Assembly (NCBI GenBank): GCA_964577195.1
Contig: CAZNYF010000082.1
Span: 1 to 13,151 of the forward strand
Direction: 5' to 3'
Length of the DNA stretch: 13,151 nt
Source of the DNA: HyVt-560 sp964577195
GTDB taxonomy: Bacteria; Pseudomonadota; Gammaproteobacteria; UWMA-0217
Shown here piece after piece: positions 7,127 to 13,151 of this stretch. A model generated the notes under the pieces. That model saw nothing but the letters and a program-made list of their open reading frames with translations. It had not been told where the DNA came from and did not search any database. Numbering within the stretch: the stretch's first letter is position 1; every line of letters begins with the position of its first letter. The translations under genes were made by a program, and so were the position numbers.

Positions 7127-7789
7127 ATGACCAATACAATCACACAAAAACCCTCTCAGAATTCAGCTTCGCCCCGCAATACAGCATCAAACTGGGGGAA
7201 ATCAGCTCTGCTTACAGTCGCGCTACTGTTGATCGGCAGTTTCGCATCCGCTGACGATATGCCCAGTTACGACGATTACTTTAAACACTATTCTCAACGC
7301 TACTTTGGTGAAACGCTGGATTGGAGACTATTTAAAGCACAAGGCATGGTTGAATCGCGCTTGCGTAAAGATGCAAAAAGTCATCGTGGTGCACGCGGCA
7401 TTATGCAAATCATGCCAGCAACCTACCGGGAAATTCAGAAGAAAAACAATTTCTACAAGACTCGGGAACTGAGTTCTGTCGATACCAATATTGGCGCTGG
7501 AATTTTTTTTGACGCCTATCTATATGACCGCTGGAACCGCGAAGTTTCCGCACAAGATCGGATTAAACTGATGCTCGCCAGCTATAACGGCGGCTATGTA
7601 CGTGTCCTGAGAGCCTTCAATAAAGCCGGCAAGCCAGAAAATGATTGGCAGGCAGTCGCCAGGTACTTACCTAAAGAAACCCGCAATTACGTGGATCGTG
7701 TTTTGCATCTATTTAATGCGGAAAAAGCACCTAAAGCTAACCCATCAAAATCGGATCAAACCCGAATCCTGGCTTCTTCTAAAGAGTAA
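7127..7789 (+). CDS. Exported lytic transglycosylase (SLT/GH23 domain)
   Basis: Predicted to cut the glycan strands of peptidoglycan in the periplasm, forming 1,6-anhydro-muramyl ends. The 220-residue protein has an N-terminal export signal: a charged start of about 25 residues, a hydrophobic run (about 26-38) and an Ala-Ser-Ala cleavage-type site near residue 42, with no lipobox cysteine. The SLT domain follows: the catalytic Glu76 in GMVESRL, then SHRGARGIMQIMPATY (85-100), the NIGAGIFFDAYL helix (121-132) and LASYNGGYVRV (150-160). It resembles the catalytic domain of MltF-type enzymes without their ligand-binding domain. No clear ribosome site precedes the ATG. The downstream rpe has its own ribosome site, 122 bases later. 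The domain call is secure; the subfamily is not. Confidence 0.92.
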   Translation: MTNTITQKPSQNSASPRNTASNWGKSALLTVALLLIGSFASADDMPSYDDYFKHYSQRYFGETLDWRLFKAQGMVESRLRKDAKSHRGARGIMQIMPATYREIQKKNNFYKTRELSSVDTNIGAGIFFDAYLYDRWNREVSAQDRIKLMLASYNGGYVRVLRAFNKAGKPENDWQAVARYLPKETRNYVDRVLHLFNAEKAPKANPSKSDQTRILASSKE

Positions 7790-7911
7790 TCAGCCCGCGT
7801 AAGCTCCGGCATTTTGCTTAATCTCCCTAGCGACGACAGGTTATCGGTGAAACTCCCTTTGTTTTCAGGTAAAGTTCTGCCTCTTTTTGGGTAAGTATTG
7901 AGGAGCAACAC

Positions 7912-8604
7912 ATGGCAACTGATAACCTGATCGCACCTTCCATATTGTCGGCAGATTTTGCTCGACTTGGAGAAGAGGTAGATAACGTACTCGCAGCAGG
8001 CGCTGACGTGGTTCATTTTGATGTAATGGATAACCATTACGTGCCAAATCTCACCATTGGCCCATTGGTCTGCGATGCGCTGCGCAAACACGGCGTAACG
8101 GCCGATATTGATGTTCACCTGATGGTTAGCCCGGTTGACCGTATTGTTGGCGATTTTGCTGATGCTGGCGCAACCTATATCAGTTTTCATCCGGCAGCTT
8201 CCGAACATGTCGACCGCACCTTGCAGCTAATCCAAGAATGCGGTTGTAAAGCTGGACTGGTATTTAATCCTGCCACCCCTCTGAGCGAGCTTGAATACGT
8301 TATGGATAAGGTTGACCTTATTCTATTGATGTCGGTTAACCCGGGGTTTGGTGGACAAAGCTTTATCCCTTCAACACTGACCAAACTCAAGCAAGCCCGC
8401 AAATTGATCGACGACAGTGGTCTGGATATCCGGCTTGAAGTTGATGGTGGTGTCAAAACCAATAATATTCGCGAAATCAAAGAAGCTGGCGCGGATATGT
8501 TTGTCGCAGGTTCTGCAATTTTTGGTGCTGCAAATAAGTCCGACGATCACATTTACGACACCGTAATCAACGAATTTCGTTCTGAGCTAGCACAAGCAAA
8601 ATGA
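7912..8604 (+). CDS. rpe: Ribulose-phosphate 3-epimerase
   Basis: Interconverts ribulose 5-phosphate and xylulose 5-phosphate in the pentose phosphate pathway; a cytoplasmic TIM-barrel metalloenzyme. The 230 residues fit the family. Metal and catalytic residues are visible: Ser10 in APSILSADF, His35 and Asp37 in VVHFDVMDNHYVPNLTIGP, His69 in DVHLMV and Asp178 in LEVDGGV, with the phosphate-binding loop segments SVNPGFGGQSF (141-151) and VAGSAIFG. AGGAG at 7901-7905 lies six bases before the ATG. Its last codon and stop overlap the gph start (ATGA), indicating translational coupling. Rpe-gph directly upstream of trpE is the Pseudomonas-type order. Confidence 0.98.
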   Translation: MATDNLIAPSILSADFARLGEEVDNVLAAGADVVHFDVMDNHYVPNLTIGPLVCDALRKHGVTADIDVHLMVSPVDRIVGDFADAGATYISFHPAASEHVDRTLQLIQECGCKAGLVFNPATPLSELEYVMDKVDLILLMSVNPGFGGQSFIPSTLTKLKQARKLIDDSGLDIRLEVDGGVKTNNIREIKEAGADMFVAGSAIFGAANKSDDHIYDTVINEFRSELAQAK

Positions 8605-9281
8605 GCGTATCCAAGCCGGAAATGATGCTTATTGACGTAGATGGTACGCTGGTTGACAGCGTGCCCGATCTCGCCTGGTGTGTCGATGAAATGATGCGCC
8701 AGCTGAATCTACCTGAGCGCGGTGAAAATTCTGTCCGGCATTGGGTTGGAAATGGCGTACCCAGATTAGTGGAACGTGCATTGCTAAACGAACTGGACGG
8801 AACACCAGACAAAGACTTATACGATAAAGCCTATCCCATTTTTTTAGCGTTGTACGCGGAAAACACCTCTAAGCGAAGCTGTTTGTATCCCGGCGTAGAA
8901 GAAGGTCTGGCGTATCTAAAATCAGCGGATATTCGGCTCGGCTGCGTCACCAACAAAGCAGAACAATTCACAATCCCGCTTTTAAAAGATCTTAATATCT
9001 ACGATGAGTTTGAAATTGTTATCGCTGGCGACACATTGCCGAAAAAGAAACCCGATCCATTACCTCTGCTGCATGGTGCAGAACAAATGGGCGTCGATCC
9101 CAAAAACTGCATGATGCTGGGTGATTCCCAAAGTGATGTTAAAGCTGCGCGCGCCGCTGGCTTTGACATTATTTGCATGAGTTACGGCTATAATCATGGT
9201 GAAGACATTCGTGATTACAATCCCGATGCCGTGATTGATTCCATGATCGAACTGCAAGCTCTTTTGGAAAAGGCCGCATAA
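8601..9281 (+). CDS. gph: Phosphoglycolate phosphatase, HAD superfamily
   Basis: Dephosphorylates 2-phosphoglycolate, a product of DNA-end repair and oxidative side reactions. It is a 226-residue HAD hydrolase: motif I IDVDGTLVDS (residues 11-20, nucleophile Asp12 and general acid Asp14), motif II CVTNKA, the motif III lysine in LPKKKPDPLP (148-150 region) and motif IV LGDSQSDVKAAR (Asp175, Asp179). The cap between motifs I and II is helical, as expected. It starts within the ATGA overlap with rpe. Its TAA shares bases with an ATG at 9281 that opens a Trp-rich leader frame. Assignment to Gph rather than another HAD phosphatase rests on the rpe-gph-trpE context as well as similarity. Confidence 0.94.
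   Translation: MSVSKPEMMLIDVDGTLVDSVPDLAWCVDEMMRQLNLPERGENSVRHWVGNGVPRLVERALLNELDGTPDKDLYDKAYPIFLALYAENTSKRSCLYPGVEEGLAYLKSADIRLGCVTNKAEQFTIPLLKDLNIYDEFEIVIAGDTLPKKKPDPLPLLHGAEQMGVDPKNCMMLGDSQSDVKAARAAGFDIICMSYGYNHGEDIRDYNPDAVIDSMIELQALLEKAA
9163..9194 (+). promoter_or_regulatory. Possible trp promoter inside gph
   Basis: Exact TTGACA (9163-9168) and exact TATAAT (9189-9194) lie in the 3' part of gph, separated by 20 bases, longer than the preferred 17. Transcription would start near 9201, about 80 bases before the trp leader frame. Both hexamers are in coding sequence and each fits the codons, so chance is possible. Confidence 0.3.
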
Positions 9282-9319
9282 TGTGCTCTCAGAACTTCAA
9301 CTGGCGATGGTGTTACTAA
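9281..9319 (+). CDS. trpL: Putative trp operon leader peptide
   Basis: A 12-codon frame reads MCSQNFNWRWCY then TAA. Two Trp codons (9302-9304 and 9308-9310) sit near its end, in the position expected for a tryptophan-sensing leader peptide before trpE. Its ATG overlaps the gph stop (TAATG), and AAAAGG ending at 9273 provides a ribosome site seven bases upstream. The second Trp codon falls in the 5' arm of a hairpin (9306-9331). Leader peptides of this kind make ribosomes stall when charged tRNA-Trp is scarce, changing the downstream fold. Known in the trp systems of enterobacteria and described for pseudomonad relatives; here inferred from sequence alone. Confidence 0.75.
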   Translation: MCSQNFNWRWCY

Positions 9320-9371
9320 AAACACACCATCCCATCTGAAAACTCTTCCTGAAAAACTCGGGAAAATGAGG
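9306..9371 (+). promoter_or_regulatory. Putative trp attenuator region
   Basis: GATGGTGT (9306-9313), covering the second Trp codon, pairs exactly with ACACCATC (9324-9331) across the leader stop codon, like the 1:2 hairpin of a trp attenuator. Downstream, TTCCT (9346-9350) can pair with GGGAA (9360-9364), and CTC (9343-9345) with GAG (9368-9370), which is the trpE ribosome site. TCCC (9330-9333) could instead pair with GGGA (9360-9363), giving a possible switch. There is no U tract, so a classical terminator is absent; control of trpE translation is one reading. The downstream pairings are short and hand-drawn. Confidence 0.45.
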
Positions 9372-9376
9372 CTGAA

Positions 9377-10843
9377 ATGAGCAACCAATCTGAAAAATCG
9401 AGCATCAAACTCACCCCGCTTGTCAAAGAGGTCCTGGCCGACCTCGATACGCCATTAAGCACTTACTTAAAACTCGCAGACGGCCCTTACAGCTACCTGT
9501 TCGAATCTGTTCAAGGTGGTGAAAAATGGGGACGCTACTCCATCATCGGCCTACCCTGCCGGAAAGTGATCAAGGTGTATGGAAAACAAATTTCCATCGA
9601 AGAATCCAGCCAGGTAATCGAGCAGCTTGAAGTCGATGACCCACTAGAATGGATCGAAAATTACCAGCAGCAATTTGATGTCCCGCTGATCAAAGGTCTA
9701 CCAAAATTCACCGGTGGATTGGTGGGATATTTTGGTTACGACACCATCCGCTATATCGAACCTCGCCTGGGTGAAAACAAAAAACCGGATCCTCTTAAAA
9801 CGCCAGACATTCTGATGATGCAATCCGAGGAAGTGGTTGTTTTTGACAACCTTTCCGGCAAGCTCTATCTCATTGTGCACGCACATGCCGGACAGGAAGA
9901 GGCCGCAGAACAACGGCTGCGTGATCTCGAGTTTCGCTTAAGACAAGCAACACCCAATTACCAGGAGGCAGCCAAACCTCGCAAAGTTGACGAAGCAGAT
10001 TTTATCTCTGGATTCACCGAAGATGGCTTTAAAGAAGCCGTCGAGAAAGCACGCCAATACATAATTGATGGCGACGTGATGCAGGTCGTTTTGTCCCAGC
10101 GTATGTCTACGCCTTACCACGCGCCACCGCTCGACCTTTATCGGGCACTGCGAGGCTTGAACCCCTCGCCGTATATGTTTTATCTGGATTTGGAAGATTT
10201 TCAAATTGTCGGTTCTTCACCTGAAATCTTAGTCCGCTCCGAAGATGGAAAAGTCACAGTTCGCCCCATCGCAGGTACTCGCCGTCGCGGCCATGACGAA
10301 GCCGATGATGCTGCAATGGAAGCCGATTTATTAAGTGACCCGAAAGAGCTGGCAGAGCACTTGATGCTGATAGACCTGGGTCGCAACGATGTTGGACGTG
10401 TCGCCAAAACTGGCAGTGTAGAGGTCACAGATCAGATGATTGTCGAACGCTATTCGCATGTCATGCACATCGTCTCCAACGTCATTGCCGAGCTAAAAGA
10501 CGGTGCCTCTGCAATGGATGTGCTGCGTGCCACCTTTCCTGCCGGGACGGTCAGCGGCGCACCGAAAATTCGTGCTATGGAAATCATTGACGAGCTGGAA
10601 CCTGTTAAGCGAGGTGTTTACGCCGGTGCGGTGGGCTATCTCTCCTGGAATGGCGGCATGGACACGGCGATCGCCATTCGCACAGCGGTCATTAAAGATC
10701 GTCAGCTGCATATTCAGGCAGGAGCCGGTATCGTCTATGACTCCCAACCCAATCTCGAATGGAAAGAAACCATGAACAAGGGGCGTGCCATTTTTCGGGC
10801 GGTCGCACTGGCCGAAGCCGGCCTCAACGGTCAGCATAGGTAG
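9377..10843 (+). CDS. trpE: Anthranilate synthase component I
   Basis: Converts chorismate to anthranilate with ammonia delivered by TrpG, the first committed step of tryptophan synthesis. The 488 residues are typical. The feedback-binding segment is YLFESVQGG (Ser44), a variant of the common LLES motif. Catalytic-domain blocks are GSSPEILVR, RPIAGTRRRG (from about 296), DLGRNDVGRVA (333-343), SHVMHIVSNV, GTVSGAPKIRAM (390-401), RGVYAGAVGYLSWNGGMDTAIAIRT and QAGAGIVYDS. GAGG at 9368-9371 lies five bases before the ATG. It is preceded by a Trp-rich leader frame and followed nine bases later by trpG. Expected control is tryptophan feedback on the enzyme plus leader-based attenuation. Confidence 0.98.
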   Translation: MSNQSEKSSIKLTPLVKEVLADLDTPLSTYLKLADGPYSYLFESVQGGEKWGRYSIIGLPCRKVIKVYGKQISIEESSQVIEQLEVDDPLEWIENYQQQFDVPLIKGLPKFTGGLVGYFGYDTIRYIEPRLGENKKPDPLKTPDILMMQSEEVVVFDNLSGKLYLIVHAHAGQEEAAEQRLRDLEFRLRQATPNYQEAAKPRKVDEADFISGFTEDGFKEAVEKARQYIIDGDVMQVVLSQRMSTPYHAPPLDLYRALRGLNPSPYMFYLDLEDFQIVGSSPEILVRSEDGKVTVRPIAGTRRRGHDEADDAAMEADLLSDPKELAEHLMLIDLGRNDVGRVAKTGSVEVTDQMIVERYSHVMHIVSNVIAELKDGASAMDVLRATFPAGTVSGAPKIRAMEIIDELEPVKRGVYAGAVGYLSWNGGMDTAIAIRTAVIKDRQLHIQAGAGIVYDSQPNLEWKETMNKGRAIFRAVALAEAGLNGQHR

Positions 10844-10852
10844 GCGTGAACC

Positions 10853-11323
10853 ATGTTATTGATGATTGATAATTACGACTCGTTTACCTACAACCTGGTG
10901 CAGTACCTGGGCGAGCTAAAAGCGAAGGTTGTGGTTAAACGTAACGATGAAATCTCCATCGCAGAAATAGAAGCGCTCAACCCGGATCATTTGATGATCT
11001 CCCCTGGTCCCTGCACCCCCGATCAGGCAGGCATATCGCTGGCAGCCATCCAACATTTTGCCGGCAAGCTGCCAATTCTCGGAGTCTGCCTGGGGCANNN
11101 NNNNNNNNNNNNNNNNNNNNNNNNNNNNNNNNNNNNNNNNNNNNNNNNNNNNNNNNNNNNNNNNNNNNNNNNNNNNNNNNNNNNNNNNNNNNNNNNNATG
11201 GGTGTCCGGCACAAACAATTACAAATCGAAGGGGTGCAGTTCCATCCGGAGTCTATACTCACTGAATACGGGCACGATCTGCTGCAAAACTTTTTAGATT
11301 ATCGAGGAGGCACTCGAGCATGA
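10853..11323 (+). CDS. trpG: Anthranilate synthase glutamine amidotransferase, interrupted by assembly gap
   Basis: Class I glutamine amidotransferase that supplies ammonia to TrpE. Before the gap: MLLMIDNYDSFTYNLVQYLG, the oxyanion-hole loop ISPGPCTP (49-56) and ILGVCLG with nucleophile Cys79. After it: MGVRHK, then the catalytic His-Glu pair in VQFHPES. The gap of 100 N falls between Gly81 and MGVRHK and only happens to keep the frame. As written the protein is 156 residues, whereas TrpG is usually about 190-200, so roughly 40 residues (about 120-135 bases) are lost beyond the N run. A ribosome site GGTAGG overlaps the trpE stop. The end overlaps trpD by ATGA. Nothing suggests a pseudogene; the missing part is unsequenced. 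Confidence 0.95.
   Translation: MLLMIDNYDSFTYNLVQYLGELKAKVVVKRNDEISIAEIEALNPDHLMISPGPCTPDQAGISLAAIQHFAGKLPILGVCLGXXXXXXXXXXXXXXXXXXXXXXXXXXXXXXXXXXMGVRHKQLQIEGVQFHPESILTEYGHDLLQNFLDYRGGTRA
11098..11197. other. Assembly gap of 100 N inside trpG
   Basis: Exactly 100 N, a common placeholder for a scaffold gap of unknown size. From the conserved length of TrpG between GVCLG and MGVRHK (about 76 residues in relatives, against 34 here), the true missing sequence is probably nearer 220-240 bases. Confidence 0.95.
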
Positions 11324-12351
11324 CCATCCAACAAGCCATTCAAGCGGTACTTGAGCACCGCGACCTGAGCCGTGAAGAAATGAATGCGGTCATGCGCATT
11401 ATTATGACAGGCGAAGCAACAGCAGCTCAGATTGGCGGCTTTCTTATCGGGCTGCGGATGAAAGGTGAGACGGTGGATGAGATCACCGCCGCAGCCCAAG
11501 TCATGCGCGAACTCGCGACACCGGTTTCTGTATCCTCCGATCATCTTGTGGATATTGTCGGTACAGGTGGGGATGGCTCCGGAACATTTAATATCTCAAC
11601 CGCTTGTAGCTTTGTAGTTTCCGCTGCGGGCGGCACAGTTGCCAAGCACGGTAACCGGTCGGTTTCCAGTAAATCTGGCAGCGCTGACCTGCTGGAAGCC
11701 GCTGGCGTCAACCTCCAGATCAATGCCGATCAAGTCGCAGAATGCATTAATGAAATCGGCGTTGGATTCATGTTTGCGCCACTGCACCACAGCGCAATGA
11801 AACATGCGATTGGCCCACGTAAAGAAATGGCTGTGCGGACAATTTTCAACGTTCTCGGGCCGCTCACCAACCCCGCTGGTGCGCCCAATCAGCTACTTGG
11901 CGTGTACAGCAAAGAACTGGTTGAACCGATAGCACAGGTCGCCAAAGCATTGGGAAGCCGACATGTGATTGTGGTTCATTCCGACGATGGCATGGATGAA
12001 ATCAGCATCGGCGCAGTCACGCATTGCGCGGAACTGTTTGATGGCAACATCACCCGCTACACCATCAAGCCAGCAGAATTCGATATTTCTGAAGCGCCCG
12101 TGAGCGATATTCAGGTTGCCGACGCCAAAGGCAGCCTGGCCGTCATCCAATCTGTACTTAATAATGTAGCTGGCCCTGCGCTGGATATCGTCGCACTCAA
12201 TGCCGGTGCTGCTATCTATGTAGCTGGACTTGAAGCAACCCTTTCTGATGGCGTAGCCAAAGCACGACAAGTCATCGCTGATGGTTCTGCTGCTGCCAAA
12301 CTTACTGCACTCGTTGAAAAAACCCAGAGTTACAGTGAGAAAAAAGAATGA
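11320..12351 (+). CDS. trpD: Anthranilate phosphoribosyltransferase
   Basis: Attaches phosphoribosyl from PRPP to anthranilate, the second step of the tryptophan pathway. The 343 residues match stand-alone TrpD, not a TrpG-TrpD fusion. Visible blocks are the PRPP-binding GTGGDGSGTFNISTA (about 81-95), KHGNRSVSSKSGSADLLEA (about 109 onward), FMFAPLHHSAMKHAIGPRKE, LGPLTNPAGA and VVHSDDGMDEIS with the metal-binding Asp-Glu pair. GAGGAGG (11304-11310) precedes the ATG, which overlaps the trpG stop as ATGA; the trpC start overlaps its own stop in the same way. Translational coupling along trpG-trpD-trpC is expected. Confidence 0.98.
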   Translation: MTIQQAIQAVLEHRDLSREEMNAVMRIIMTGEATAAQIGGFLIGLRMKGETVDEITAAAQVMRELATPVSVSSDHLVDIVGTGGDGSGTFNISTACSFVVSAAGGTVAKHGNRSVSSKSGSADLLEAAGVNLQINADQVAECINEIGVGFMFAPLHHSAMKHAIGPRKEMAVRTIFNVLGPLTNPAGAPNQLLGVYSKELVEPIAQVAKALGSRHVIVVHSDDGMDEISIGAVTHCAELFDGNITRYTIKPAEFDISEAPVSDIQVADAKGSLAVIQSVLNNVAGPALDIVALNAGAAIYVAGLEATLSDGVAKARQVIADGSAAAKLTALVEKTQSYSEKKE

Positions 12352-13148
12352 GCGATACGCCCGATATCTTAAAAAAAATTATCAAACGAAAATGGCAGGA
12401 AATCGAAGAACGATCAGCAAACGTCTCAATTGATCAGCTTCAGCAACAATTAAAAGCCGCTTCACCCTGCCGGGGATTTGTGGCCTCGATTTCTGCCAAA
12501 ATAGAAGCGGGTAAACCCGCTGTTATCGCCGAAATTAAAAAAGCCTCGCCCAGCAAAGGACTGTTGAGAGAAAATTTCCAGCCAGCTGAAATTGCAGCAA
12601 GCTATGCTAAAGGTGGTGCCGCTTGCCTGTCTATTCTGACGGACAGAGACTTCTTCCAAGGCTCGGAAGATTACCTGCAACAAGCCCGTCAAGCCTGTGA
12701 TCTTCCAGTCATTCGCAAAGACTTTATTATCGACCCTTATCAAGTTTACGAAGCACGAGCGATAAACGCTGATTGTATTTTGTTAATTGTCGCGGTGTTA
12801 GAGCAAAGTAAGCTTCAAGAACTCACAGAGCTTGCCCACGCGCTAGGAATGGATGTACTCATAGAAGTCCACGATACACAGGAGTTAAAAACGGCACTAA
12901 CGATTAATGCCAAACTCATCGGCATCAATAACCGCAACCTCAAAACCTTTGAAACGCGACTGGAAACGACGACCGAATTGCTCAGTGAAATTCCTGAAGA
13001 TCGCATTGTCGTGACCGAAAGTGGCATTCACTGCATTGAGGATGTTACCCAAATGAGAAATGCTGATGTCAACGCGTTTCTGGTTGGTGAAGCTTTTATG
13101 CGTGCCGCTGATCCTGGTAAAGCCATCACTGCACTATTTAACATTTAA
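12348..13148 (+). CDS. trpC: Indole-3-glycerol-phosphate synthase
   Basis: Closes the indole ring of CdRP to give indole-3-glycerol phosphate, the fourth step of the tryptophan pathway. The 266-residue TIM-barrel protein is monofunctional; there is no fused TrpF domain and the frame ends in TAA three bases from the window edge. Motifs are VIAEIKKASPSKGLLRE (Glu62, Lys64 region), CLSILTDRDFFQGS, VIRKDFIIDPYQVYEAR (Lys124), LIEVHDTQEL (about 171), IGINNRNLKTF, VVTESGI and AFLVGEAFMR. The start overlaps the trpD stop by ATGA. TrpF, TrpB and TrpA are not in the window, consistent with a split pathway as in Pseudomonas. Confidence 0.98.
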   Translation: MSDTPDILKKIIKRKWQEIEERSANVSIDQLQQQLKAASPCRGFVASISAKIEAGKPAVIAEIKKASPSKGLLRENFQPAEIAASYAKGGAACLSILTDRDFFQGSEDYLQQARQACDLPVIRKDFIIDPYQVYEARAINADCILLIVAVLEQSKLQELTELAHALGMDVLIEVHDTQELKTALTINAKLIGINNRNLKTFETRLETTTELLSEIPEDRIVVTESGIHCIEDVTQMRNADVNAFLVGEAFMRAADPGKAITALFNI

Positions 13149-13151
13149 CCT

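Noticed and set aside
10853..11323. trpG as a pseudogene because it is short
   Set aside because: The shortness is explained by the 100 N gap; both flanks are intact and keep the catalytic Cys, His and Glu motifs.

Overview
The window comes from a gammaproteobacterium, most like the Pseudomonas/Cellvibrio/marine-gammaproteobacterial part of the class. The basis is protein similarity recognised by eye, the rpe-gph-trpE-trpG-trpD-trpC gene order, the S-adenosylhomocysteine (SAH) riboswitch in front of ahcY, and a C-terminal KPDHYRY on AhcY. It is draft sequence: a run of exactly 100 N lies inside trpG. Almost all genes are core metabolism. No CRISPR array, tRNA, rRNA, prophage or transposase gene was seen.

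Left part (1-5183), one-carbon and methyl cycle: a truncated transketolase gene (minus strand) diverges from metK across a 616-base gene-free region holding several dyads. After metK comes a 169-base imperfect palindrome, then a well-formed SAH riboswitch, ahcY, a hairpin terminator and metF. MetK makes SAM, AhcY removes the SAH left after methyl transfer, and MetF supplies 5-methyl-THF for remaking methionine. The riboswitch lets SAH itself raise ahcY expression.

Middle part (5184-7911): a minus-strand gene for an unrecognised four-helix membrane protein converges on metF. A 470-base AT-rich gene-poor stretch with a repeated 16-base motif separates it from a secreted GH23-type lytic transglycosylase.

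Right part (7912-13148): rpe and gph overlap by ATGA. The gph stop overlaps the start of a 12-codon open frame, MCSQNFNWRWCY, with two Trp codons just before its stop and an RNA hairpin covering the second of them. This looks like a trp leader peptide and attenuator. It is followed by trpE, trpG (interrupted by the gap), trpD and trpC, with ATGA overlaps at trpG/trpD and trpD/trpC.

The items most worth a second look are the trp leader, which has no classical U-tract terminator, the long G.U-rich palindrome between metK and the riboswitch, and the unrecognised membrane protein. Nothing here clearly amounts to a wholly new system.
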